Below the pieces are notes generated by a model. The model ran no database searches. It was not told where the DNA came from and saw nothing but the letters and a program-made list of their open reading frames with translations. Of a stretch of DNA of 16,544 bases, positions 1 to 6,490 are shown piece after piece. The translations under genes and the position numbers were made by a program. The DNA is taken from NCBI GenBank assembly GCA_902462495.1, contig CABQCC010000031.1, positions 1 through 16,544 on the forward strand, in the 5' to 3' direction. Every line of letters begins with the position of its first letter. Position 1 is the first letter of the stretch. This DNA comes from an uncultured Eubacterium sp. (GTDB taxonomy: Bacteria > Bacillota > Clostridia > Oscillospirales > Acutalibacteraceae).

Positions 1-333
1 CTGAATTGATTTGACATCTCCGCACGAAACGGCAACAGCAAGTCGGTCGGGAGCAAGAGCAGACAAAATAGAAATTGCAGCCTTTGGACCAACTCCGCTT
101 ACCGAAATGAGAAGTTTGAATGCCTCCAATTCGTTTTGAGTTGCGAAGCCGTACAAATCCATTGCGTCCTCTCTGATGCTCATATATGTCAAAAGTTGAA
201 CTTCTGTTCCAATTGAAGTCAACGATGTAATAGTGGTTGTGCTTGCAAAGCATTTGAAGCCGACACCTCCGCACTCGACAACCGCAAATGTCGGTTCAAG
301 ATATGTAAGTGTGCCCTTTAAGCTGTAAATCAT
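1..333 (-). CDS. ruvA: Holliday junction branch migration protein RuvA (5' part, cut by window edge)
   Basis: RuvA binds the four-way Holliday junction and loads the RuvB motor during recombinational repair. Only the first 111 codons are present; the gene runs off the left edge. The protein starts MIYSLKGTL and shows the N-terminal OB-fold pattern of RuvA, with VVECGGVGFKC at about residues 18-28 and the REDAMDLYGF stretch at about 57-66. The first helix-hairpin-helix follows (LLISVSGVGPKAAISILSAL, about 77-96), which contacts DNA. The start is ATG at 333. Its first bases form an ATGA overlap with the ruvC stop, which implies translational coupling. ruvB probably lies beyond the left edge, as in many Firmicutes, but this cannot be seen here. 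Nothing is abnormal in the visible part. Confidence 0.95.
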   Translation of the reverse strand, partial: MIYSLKGTLTYLEPTFAVVECGGVGFKCFASTTTITSLTSIGTEVQLLTYMSIREDAMDLYGFATQNELEAFKLLISVSGVGPKAAISILSALAPDRLAVAVSCGDVKSIQ

Positions 334-848
334 TTTTTATCTCCAAAATTAATCATATTGCTGATTTTATTCATAGCCGAGCCGCTGCAATGAGCGTGGC
401 AAATTGCCATAGCCAAAGCATCCGCCGTATCATCCGGTTTTGGAATTGCAGGCAAATTGAGAATACTTTTTGTCATTTCCATAACCTGCTTTTTTTCGGC
501 TCTGCCATAGCCTGTTACCGATTGCTTAACCTGTAACGGAGTATATTCGTAAATATCTTTCATATTCATTTGCGCCGCAAGAGTGATAACTCCCCTTGCC
601 TGTGCAACATCAATAACAGTCTTTTGGTTTGAATTGTAAAAAAGCTTTTCCATACTCATAACCTCAGGCTTATACTTCTCAAAAATATAGCACATATCGT
701 TGTAGATAGTTTGAAGTCTTTGAGGAAACGGCGAATCGGCAGGAGTTGTTATTGCACCATAACCGAGCACATGAAAATGCGAATGAGAATATTCAATTAC
801 TCCCCATCCGACTATAGCATAGCCGGGGTCAATTCCTAAGATAACCAT
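330..848 (-). CDS. ruvC: Crossover junction endodeoxyribonuclease RuvC
   Basis: RuvC resolves Holliday junctions by paired metal-dependent nicks, working with RuvAB. The 172-residue protein has the usual length and the RNase H-like fold motifs. The acidic catalytic set is visible: Asp7 in GIDPG, Glu67 in MEKLFY, and Asp140 plus Asp143 in DDTADALA, matching the classical D/E/D/D arrangement. The SVTGYGRAEKKQV stretch, typical of RuvC, is at about 110-122. I chose ATG at 848, which gives MVILGIDPG like the family. A GTG at 866 is in frame but would add six unusual residues and consume the AAAGAG ribosome binding site. It is followed by ruvA with a 4-base overlap and preceded by its own extended -10 promoter. 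Confidence 0.96.
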   Translation of the reverse strand: MVILGIDPGYAIVGWGVIEYSHSHFHVLGYGAITTPADSPFPQRLQTIYNDMCYIFEKYKPEVMSMEKLFYNSNQKTVIDVAQARGVITLAAQMNMKDIYEYTPLQVKQSVTGYGRAEKKQVMEMTKSILNLPAIPKPDDTADALAMAICHAHCSGSAMNKISNMINFGDKK

Positions 849-880
849 TTCAAGATGCTCTTTCACATAATATTTTTGAA

Positions 881-909
881 ATTATACCACATTTACATAT
901 ATTTTGCAA
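881..909 (-). promoter_or_regulatory. Sigma-A-like promoter of ruvC-ruvA
   Basis: On the minus strand TTGCAA (904-909) is followed after exactly 17 bases by TATAAT (881-886). A TG dinucleotide one base upstream makes it an extended -10. The predicted start near 874 gives a leader of about 26 bases before the ATG at 848. It would leave almost no leader for the alternative GTG at 866, which supports the ATG. Confidence 0.7.
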
Positions 910-935
910 TATTAATTATAATATTTATATATAAT

Positions 936-962
936 AAAAGAGGACGAAACAAATCGTCCTCT
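936..962 (-). terminator. Rho-independent terminator of gdhA
   Basis: A perfect 9-bp stem (939-947 with 954-962, AGAGGACGA / TCGTCCTCT) and a six-base loop lie 26 bases past the gdhA stop. On the minus strand the hairpin is followed by TTTTATTATAT. It isolates gdhA from ruvC, whose promoter begins just downstream. Confidence 0.85.
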
Positions 963-988
963 AAAAAATTATAATATTGATAATAACA

Positions 989-2323
989 TCAAACAATGCC
1001 CTGTGCCATCATTGCATCTGCAACCTTTTCGAAACCTGCAATGTTTGCACCTGCAACATAGTCGCCGTCAAGACCGTACTTTTTAGCAGCGTTGTCGACA
1101 TTGTGATAAATGTTAATCATAATATCCTTAAGCTTTGCATCAACTTTTTCAAATGTCCAGCTAACACGCTCACTGTTTTGGCTCATTTCGAGAGCTGATG
1201 TTGCAACACCGCCTGCGTTGGCAGCTTTACCCGGAGCGAACATTACGCCGTGCTCTTGGAGATACTTAGTAGCTTCAAGAGTTGTAGGCATATTAGCACC
1301 CTCTGCAACAGCAATACAGCTGTTTTCAACAAGGAGTTTTGCATCATCGATAGTAAGTTCGTTTTGAGTTGCACAAGGCAAAGCAACATCACACTTGATT
1401 TGCCATACACCTCTGCCTGCGTGATACTGAGCAGATGGGCGAGCTTCCGCATAAGCGGTAAGTCTTTCTCTTCTGTTTTCCTTAATATCTTTAAGGAGAG
1501 CAACATCAATGCCGTCTTTATCGTAAATCCAGCCTGTTGAATCGGAAACGGTAACAACTTTTGCACCGAGCATTTGTGCCTTTTCAACTGCATAAATAGC
1601 AACATTACCTGAACCCGAAACACAAACAGTCTTGCCCTCGATAGTAGAATCGTTGCACTTAAGCATTTCTTCTGTAAAATAAAGAAGTCCGTAACCTGTT
1701 GCCTCTGTTCTTGCAAGAGAACCGCCAAATGAAAGACCCTTACCGGTAAGTACGCCTTCATAGGTACCGCAAATTCTCTTATATTGACCGAACATATAGC
1801 CGATTTCTCTTGCGCCTGTACCGATGTCACCGGCAGGAACGTCAGTGTCGGCACCGATAACCTTGCAAAGCTCTGTCATAAAGCTTTGGCAGAACATCAT
1901 AATTTCTCTGTCGCTCTTGCCCTTTGGGTCAAAGTCAGAGCCACCCTTACCGCCACCGATTGGAAGTCCGGTAAGTGAGTTTTTGAATATTTGCTCAAAA
2001 CCAAGGAATTTTACAATACCAAGGTTTACACTTGGATGAAGTCTTAAACCGCCTTTGTAAGGACCGATAGCAGAGTTAAACTGTACACGATAGCCGCGAT
2101 TTACATGCACCTGACCCTTATCATCAATCCAAGGAACTCTAAATCGAAGAATTCTTTCAGGCTCAATAAGTCTTTCAAGAAGTGCAACCTGACGGTATTT
2201 CTTCTCGTTTGCATCAATTACAGGACGAAGTGAATTAAGAACTTCACTTACAGCCTGAACAAATTCCGGTTCATAATAGTCTTTTCTTTCAAGATATTCA
2301 AGTATCTCATCAACATAAGCCAT
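989..2323 (-). CDS. gdhA: NADP-type glutamate dehydrogenase
   Basis: The enzyme catalyses reversible reductive amination of 2-oxoglutarate to glutamate, a main route of ammonia assimilation in gut Clostridia. It is 444 residues, the size of hexameric small-subunit GDHs. Visible motifs include GPYKGGLRLHPSVN (87-100) and PIGGGKGGSDFDPKGKSD (121-138) with catalytic Lys126. PAGDIGTGAREIGYM (163-177) carries the catalytic Asp166. A Rossmann fingerprint GSGNVA lies at 237-242. The SDS at 260-262 after the second strand resembles NADP-dependent enzymes such as that of E. coli, so NADP preference is likely but not proven. The start is ATG at 2323, behind GGAGGG. The gene is monocistronic, with its own promoter and terminator. 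Confidence 0.97.
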   Translation of the reverse strand: MAYVDEILEYLERKDYYEPEFVQAVSEVLNSLRPVIDANEKKYRQVALLERLIEPERILRFRVPWIDDKGQVHVNRGYRVQFNSAIGPYKGGLRLHPSVNLGIVKFLGFEQIFKNSLTGLPIGGGKGGSDFDPKGKSDREIMMFCQSFMTELCKVIGADTDVPAGDIGTGAREIGYMFGQYKRICGTYEGVLTGKGLSFGGSLARTEATGYGLLYFTEEMLKCNDSTIEGKTVCVSGSGNVAIYAVEKAQMLGAKVVTVSDSTGWIYDKDGIDVALLKDIKENRRERLTAYAEARPSAQYHAGRGVWQIKCDVALPCATQNELTIDDAKLLVENSCIAVAEGANMPTTLEATKYLQEHGVMFAPGKAANAGGVATSALEMSQNSERVSWTFEKVDAKLKDIMINIYHNVDNAAKKYGLDGDYVAGANIAGFEKVADAMMAQGIV

Positions 2324-2365
2324 AACTTATCCCTCCGTATTTCGTTTGTTATGTTTGTTATATAA

Positions 2366-2381
2366 CTTTAACTGATTAAAG
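2366..2381. promoter_or_regulatory. Inverted repeat at the gdhA transcription start region
   Basis: CTTTAA and TTAAAG are separated by CTGA (perfect 6-bp arms). The repeat lies just downstream of the predicted gdhA -10, about where transcription should begin, so it could be an operator or a weak leader hairpin. The sequence is AT-rich and the arms are short, so chance is a real alternative. Confidence 0.25.
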
Positions 2382-2388
2382 CATATAT

Positions 2389-2417
2389 ATAATATCACAC
2401 TTATATTATTTTGTCAC
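2389..2417 (-). promoter_or_regulatory. Sigma-A-like promoter of gdhA
   Basis: On the minus strand GTGACA (2412-2417) and TATTAT (2389-2394) are separated by 17 bases, with TG one base upstream of the -10. The expected leader is about 60 bases. Its -35 overlaps the -35 of a candidate plus-strand promoter, so the two divergent units may compete for polymerase. Confidence 0.65.
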
Positions 2418-2440
2418 TATTTTTGGATAAATTTTATAAA
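2411..2440 (+). promoter_or_regulatory. Candidate promoter of the DUF218 gene
   Basis: TTGTCA (2411-2416) and TATAAA (2435-2440) are 18 bases apart. A second candidate, TTTACA (2445-2450) with TAAAGT (2468-2473) at 17 bases, has a poorer -10 but a shorter leader. I cannot decide between them from sequence. Confidence 0.5.
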
Positions 2441-2502
2441 ATCATTTACAAATTTTCGTCAATATGCTAAAGTATTTGTATAAATTTCACAAAGGAGATA
2501 GT

Positions 2503-3255
2503 ATGAAATCAGCACTTATTATTTTTGCGGTTTTAATTATTGGAATATACATTTCACCGTTGTACAAATCAAAAATAAACATCGGCAACATATTCGGTAT
2601 ACTGTTAGGAACGGTTATGCTTTTGCTTGCAACATTTCAAAATGAAATTGAGTTGTTTTACAAAACGCAAATCGGCAAAATTATTATAATCGTAATTTCA
2701 ACAATAGCAATTGTATTCTTTATTCTATTTTTCACAACTTTATTCAGAATTATCAAAGCGTCAAAATATTCTGCAAAAAGCGAAAACACCGTTATTGTTC
2801 TCGGTTGCAGAGTTAAAGGAAGTGTTCCGTCAAAAGCACTTATAAAAAGATGCCTTGCCGCAAAAGATTATATGACAAAAAACAGAAATGCTGTCGCAAT
2901 CCTGTCGGGCGGACAAGGTGATGACGAGGATATATCCGAAGCGGAATGTATGGAACAAATTTTAACTTCCAACGGAATTGAAAAAGAACGATTGATTAAA
3001 GAAGAAAAATCAACATCCACATATGAAAATATGTTGTTTTCAAAACAAATCGTCGATGAATTAAAATTATCAAATAACACAGCGATTGCAACAAGCGAAT
3101 ATCATATGATGCGAGCAAAAATGTACGCTCAAGCAATTGGATTTGTTCCGTCATCGCTCCCTGCGAAAAGCATACCGATACTGCGAGTGGCATATTTCAC
3201 AAGAGAAGTTTTTGGAATATGGTATATGAAAATAAAAGAGGCTTTACAAAAATAA
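2503..3255 (+). CDS. YdcF/SanA-like DUF218 membrane protein
   Basis: This 250-residue protein has hydrophobic segments at about 3-20, 29-45 and 59-80, followed by a DUF218 (YdcF/SanA/ElyC-type) domain from about 93. DUF218 proteins are envelope-associated; some members act in cell-wall or surface-polymer biology, but the reaction is unknown for most. Family marks visible here are VIVLGCRV (97-104), LSGGQGDDEDISEAECM (134-150), the ESTSTYEN-like KSTSTYEN (169-176), and TSEYHMMRAK (197-206). The start is ATG at 2503, 5 bases after AAAGGAG; a track start at 2464 would lack such a site. It stands alone, divergent from gdhA. Its stop codon lies inside the loop of the downstream terminator hairpin. 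The substrate is unknown. Confidence 0.88.
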   Translation: MKSALIIFAVLIIGIYISPLYKSKINIGNIFGILLGTVMLLLATFQNEIELFYKTQIGKIIIIVISTIAIVFFILFFTTLFRIIKASKYSAKSENTVIVLGCRVKGSVPSKALIKRCLAAKDYMTKNRNAVAILSGGQGDDEDISEAECMEQILTSNGIEKERLIKEEKSTSTYENMLFSKQIVDELKLSNNTAIATSEYHMMRAKMYAQAIGFVPSSLPAKSIPILRVAYFTREVFGIWYMKIKEALQK

Positions 3256-3275
3256 TGTAAAGCCCCTTGTTTTTT
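3240..3275. terminator. Bidirectional terminator between converging units
   Basis: A 9-bp stem GGCTTTACA (3240-3248) / TGTAAAGCC (3256-3264) has a seven-base loop that contains the TAA stop of the DUF218 gene. On the plus strand it is followed by CCTTGTTTTTT; on the minus strand by TCTTTTATTTTC. It can therefore end both the DUF218 transcript and the incoming Rrf2-DUF2804-FRG-zinc-ribbon transcript. Confidence 0.82.
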
Positions 3276-3279
3276 AGCG

Positions 3280-3912
3280 TCAATCGTCAAATGACTCGGA
3301 ATTATTTTGACCGTTGCCAAATTGATTGAAATATTCGTCTATATCATCCTTGTCGAATTCGTCATCTTTGTCATCGTCGTCATCATCTCGGTCGTCATTA
3401 TTAAAACCGTATTGATAACCGTTATCATAATTATAATTGTTTTTATCTCGTGCAAAACTTGTGGTATAAAACAATCCCGAAAATTGCATATATAAGCCGA
3501 TAATTAAAACAAGAATATACAAAACAGCCGCAGATACAGCAGTTGATTTAGCAACTTTGTGATGCTTTTCATTATCAACAATCAAATAATCCGTAAATTC
3601 TGTTGAACCGCACTTCGGACAAACAGCAAACGAATTGTCAAGAGAAATTCCGCAACAGTTGCATATTTTAGGCTGGATTTTCTTTGCATTTTTTCTGACA
3701 ATCAAATAAACAATCGCAATAGGTATCGGAAAGAAAAATCCAAAAACCGCAAAAGAAACTCTGTTTTTTATTCCTCTTGCTTTTGAATCCTCGCTGATTG
3801 CAATAGAGGTTAAAACACAAACAACAAGCGACAAAAACGAATATAACAAAACTAAAATTGCAAGTTTTATCATTTCTTGTTCATTGCCCGAAAGACGACT
3901 GAAAAATGTCAT
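3280..3912 (-). CDS. Membrane zinc-ribbon protein with Asp-rich C-terminal tail
   Basis: I do not recognise a named family. The 210-residue protein has predicted membrane segments at about 15-38, 52-73 and 124-146. Between the second and third there is a zinc-ribbon with two CxxC knuckles, Cys84/Cys87 (within CNCCG) and Cys98/Cys101 (CPKCG). After the third segment comes a low-complexity tail rich in Asn, Tyr and Gly, then an acidic run of Asp/Glu/Lys at about 173-192. The start is ATG at 3912 behind AGGA. The gene follows the FRG gene by 11 bases and is the last gene of the Rrf2-led operon. It ends just before the bidirectional terminator. Function is unknown; zinc binding and membrane location are inferred. 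Confidence 0.85.
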   Translation of the reverse strand: MTFFSRLSGNEQEMIKLAILVLLYSFLSLVVCVLTSIAISEDSKARGIKNRVSFAVFGFFFPIPIAIVYLIVRKNAKKIQPKICNCCGISLDNSFAVCPKCGSTEFTDYLIVDNEKHHKVAKSTAVSAAVLYILVLIIGLYMQFSGLFYTTSFARDKNNYNYDNGYQYGFNNDDRDDDDDDKDDEFDKDDIDEYFNQFGNGQNNSESFDD

Positions 3913-3923
3913 AAAATCACATC

Positions 3924-4907
3924 CTAAAAATAAATTTGTTTAATTTTACCGACTGCCTTTGACAAATCGGTTATAGTGTCGTAATCATAATACGGCGCTT
4001 TTTGTTTTTGATAATCTAACAATTCAGGACAAATATCCTTGTTGATTATCCACTTTTTAATTGCAAAATCATCCCTGATTTTCTTTGTAAGATAGCCATT
4101 GCCGAATATTGTAAAATCATCAAGCAAAAGAAACACACCTTGCTGAAAGCGCATCAAATCGTTGGTAGGAACATCAATCAGTTTTGCCGTAGGGGCGCTG
4201 ATTTCAAATATTGACCTGCCCTTTATTTCTTCAATCAAATCTTTGTATTGAAGCAAATTTTCTTTGCCGTATTCTTTGCGTTTCAGCAGACTTTCCTTGC
4301 TATATTCCTTTATGGCATCGGTTGCGTTTGCAGGTGCTTCTCGAAGCACAATAACATTGTAATTTTTCACCCACTCATTTGCGATATGAGAATGGGATGT
4401 ATAGTCGTTTTCGTCCTTGATTTCAACGGTATAAAGCAAAATGTCCTCATTATATTCCGTTCTGTTTTTTAATGCAAAAGACAAGGAAACAAAGGGATTT
4501 TTCGTCAAATCAATCAACGGACTCAAGCCAAAATAATGCTGTGAAAAGCTCAAAAACGGATACAAATTATCTTCTGAAAGACCGCCGATAGTTTTTTTGA
4601 AAACATCGGTGTATTCGGGATATTTGTTGTAAAAATAAAGTAATCTTTGAGCATCAAGCTGTGCAAAGTTTTCGCCATCATCAAGCACAATATTTCTATG
4701 CCTGAAAATTGACGGCAAAAGCGGACGATCGATGCTTCTTATCCTTTCGCCTCTGAAATAAATTCTGTCACCGTGAGCATAAGGAACGATTATATTCTCA
4801 TAAAATTCTTGAAAAGAGTCGATTCTGTTTGACTGTGCTCGAAAATCAAAATCAAGTTCATCTTCAAGTTTGCCTGCCAAATTATACAGCTTATTTAACT
4901 TTTTCAT
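3924..4907 (-). CDS. FRG domain-containing protein
   Basis: This 327-residue protein has the features of the FRG domain (PF08867), named for its N-terminal FRG motif and functionally uncharacterised. YFRGE is at 50-54. The second hallmark is SQHYFGLSPLIDLTKNPFVS plus LSFA at about 122-145, equivalent to the family's QHYGLPTRLLDWT-type stretch. MRFQQGVFLL at 252-261 matches the late QQG element. No signal peptide or membrane helix is seen, so it is probably cytosolic. The start is ATG at 4907, sharing one base with the DUF2804 stop (TGATG), which implies coupled translation; a TTG three bases upstream is also possible. It sits between DUF2804 and a membrane zinc-ribbon gene. No biochemical role can be assigned. 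Confidence 0.85.
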   Translation of the reverse strand: MKKLNKLYNLAGKLEDELDFDFRAQSNRIDSFQEFYENIIVPYAHGDRIYFRGERIRSIDRPLLPSIFRHRNIVLDDGENFAQLDAQRLLYFYNKYPEYTDVFKKTIGGLSEDNLYPFLSFSQHYFGLSPLIDLTKNPFVSLSFALKNRTEYNEDILLYTVEIKDENDYTSHSHIANEWVKNYNVIVLREAPANATDAIKEYSKESLLKRKEYGKENLLQYKDLIEEIKGRSIFEISAPTAKLIDVPTNDLMRFQQGVFLLLDDFTIFGNGYLTKKIRDDFAIKKWIINKDICPELLDYQKQKAPYYDYDTITDLSKAVGKIKQIYF

Positions 4908-5932
4908 CAATATTTGTTATGTACCTTTTCTGCAAAGCAGACAAAGTCCTTCACTTCAATTTTTGTGCCGTCATCAAGGATAGCTGTACCGTTCATCTTG
5001 CCGAATACCTGATGTTGGTCGGTAACGATGACTTTAACATCAATCAATGCACTTCTGTCGATAATCGGCATAAAATCCATATCAAATCTGCCGTCGGACG
5101 ATTTAATTGTCCAGGGATCGGTGTAATTATCGCTGATATTGAACACAATGTCATCAAATTTGTTTGCAATGCCATTATAGAAAATAACATTTTCGCTTGC
5201 GGCTGATGTGTCGCCAAAGCCATAGCCGATGTTAAAACCGAACGGTACACCGTCAATTTGACCCGAACCCGAGCCCCAATACCAAACATTATCTCTTGTC
5301 CAAACACCTCTGCCCCAATCAAGACCTGCAAAGTCTGTTTCAGGATTGAGTGTGTATGTTTTGCCTTTGTATGTTACTGTACCGCTTGCACGCATACAGT
5401 TAATCTTTTGATTATAATAAAATGCCTTTTTATCCTCTGCCCAAGGTGTTGCAATAACCATACTGTCACGAGGTTCATCGGTGAGAATAATATCACAGGA
5501 AACGCCCTGCTTATTGTCAAATGACTTGTAATTCATTTTTATTGCTCTCGAATCGCCAATGTGTTTGAACGAAACTTCAAGGTTTTTGTTCTTGAACGAA
5601 ACATCGCCTCTTGCGGAATGTGACGGCAAATTAGTTTTGCCCATAGGAAACGGAGTAAGTTCCGATTGAGTGTGCTCTACCGCTTTATCAAGGTCAATGA
5701 AGCTGACGCTGTACATACCGAGATAACTCAAATCGGATATAGTGAGAGCAAGGCAAAACTTGTTTGAATTTGACATTATGTAATAATAATCCCATTCTTT
5801 GATTCTTGTCTTGCGTTTTTTAATCATATTTCTGTCGTACTTTTGAACCAAGGATTTACTCCAGCCCGGTTCAATAAGATGACCGTTTTCGTCAAGAAGA
5901 TTGTGGCTGTTTACTACTTCGTGATTTCTCAT
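4907..5932 (-). CDS. DUF2804 family protein
   Basis: This 341-residue protein matches the uncharacterised DUF2804 family. It opens with a LLDENGHLIEPGWSKS element (12-27). It then carries the family core, an Asp-Trp-Gly-Arg-Gly-x-Trp motif at 205-211, WYWGSGSG at 217-224 and FGFNIGYGFGD at 231-241. The second half is rich in beta-strand-like alternation. There is no signal peptide or membrane span, so it is probably a cytosolic beta-rich protein. The start is ATG at 5932, six bases after GGGAG. It begins 10 bases after the Rrf2 gene and overlaps the FRG gene by one base. The position directly behind an Rrf2 regulator suggests shared control, but the substrate and reaction are unknown. Confidence 0.88.
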   Translation of the reverse strand: MRNHEVVNSHNLLDENGHLIEPGWSKSLVQKYDRNMIKKRKTRIKEWDYYYIMSNSNKFCLALTISDLSYLGMYSVSFIDLDKAVEHTQSELTPFPMGKTNLPSHSARGDVSFKNKNLEVSFKHIGDSRAIKMNYKSFDNKQGVSCDIILTDEPRDSMVIATPWAEDKKAFYYNQKINCMRASGTVTYKGKTYTLNPETDFAGLDWGRGVWTRDNVWYWGSGSGQIDGVPFGFNIGYGFGDTSAASENVIFYNGIANKFDDIVFNISDNYTDPWTIKSSDGRFDMDFMPIIDRSALIDVKVIVTDQHQVFGKMNGTAILDDGTKIEVKDFVCFAEKVHNKY

Positions 5933-5942
5933 AACATACTCC

Positions 5943-6380
5943 CTAAATTATGTAATCAAAATTTGAAATGTCCGAATTTCTGTCGACAATATCCTGCAAA
6001 GTAATGCTGTCAAGATATTCGGAAATAACCTTGTACAACCCTTTCCAAATAGGAAGAGTGATACAATCCTCCGCTCTGTCACACAAAATAGGCGAATTGT
6101 CAAGACAAGACACGGGAGCGAGTCCGCCCTCTGTCAAACGCAGAATATCTCCTACTGTGTATTCATTTGCGCTTTTTGCCAGTCTGTAACCGCCCTGGTA
6201 GCCTCTGTTTGTACGAAGAACATCAGGTTTATTAAGAATTGCCACAATTTGTTCCAAATATTTTTTGGAAATTTCCTGTCTGTTTGCTATATCCTTCAAA
6301 GACACATATCCATCGCCTTGATTTTGTGCCAAGTCAATCATCATACGCAGCGCATATCTGCCTTTTGTAGAAATTTTCAA
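5943..6380 (-). CDS. Rrf2 family transcriptional regulator (IscR-like)
   Basis: Rrf2 proteins are small winged-helix repressors that often sense iron-sulfur clusters, NO or cysteine status. The 145-residue protein starts MKISTKGRYALRMM, the canonical family N-terminus. It has the recognition region ISKKYLEQIVAILNK (37-51) and wing RGYQGGYRLAK (59-69). Three cysteines, Cys92, Cys100 and Cys106 (C-x7-C-x5-C), lie in the IscR-type cluster loop, so Fe-S binding is plausible. IscR proper has C-x5-C-x5-C. The start codon is TTG at 6380, eight bases after GGAG; no in-frame ATG lies nearby and the family N-terminus fixes this start. It is the first gene of a four-gene operon with its own promoter, and it probably regulates itself. 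Confidence 0.92.
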   Translation of the reverse strand: MKISTKGRYALRMMIDLAQNQGDGYVSLKDIANRQEISKKYLEQIVAILNKPDVLRTNRGYQGGYRLAKSANEYTVGDILRLTEGGLAPVSCLDNSPILCDRAEDCITLPIWKGLYKVISEYLDSITLQDIVDRNSDISNFDYII

Positions 6381-6405
6381 AACATCATCTCCATTCCTTG
6401 TTTTA

Positions 6406-6434
6406 ATAATACCACCATTTTAGTAGGTTTTCAA
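6406..6434 (-). promoter_or_regulatory. Promoter of the Rrf2 operon with candidate operator
   Basis: On the minus strand TTGAAA (6429-6434) and TATTAT (6406-6411) are 17 bases apart. The spacer contains ACCTACTAAAATGGTGGT, an imperfect inverted repeat (ACC...GGT) that resembles, from memory, ACT-AAAA-AGT-type IscR/Rrf2 sites of Clostridia. Autoregulation by the Rrf2 protein is an inference. Confidence 0.6.
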
Positions 6435-6444
6435 GGATTTTATT

Positions 6445-6480
6445 AAAAAATACGGCATAAAGAACAATCTTTATGCCGTA
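6445..6480 (-). terminator. Strong terminator of the ctsR-mcsA-mcsB-clpC operon
   Basis: A perfect 12-bp stem TACGGCATAAAG / CTTTATGCCGTA (6451-6462 with 6469-6480) with a six-base loop is followed on the minus strand by six T residues (6445-6450). It lies 10 bases past the clpC stop and directly upstream of the Rrf2 promoter, keeping the two operons separate. Confidence 0.93.
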
Positions 6481-6490
6481 CTTTTATATT

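Noticed and set aside
849..866. GTG start for ruvC that adds six residues
   Set aside because: It would use up the ribosome binding site, leave almost no leader after the promoter and spoil the family N-terminus MVILGIDPG.
1243..1854. 203-residue minus-strand frame inside gdhA
   Set aside because: It is a shifted frame of a fully supported glutamate dehydrogenase, with no ribosome binding site and unusual composition.
4829..5206. 125-residue plus-strand frame opposite the FRG and DUF2804 genes
   Set aside because: It crosses two well-supported genes on the other strand and has no ribosome binding site.
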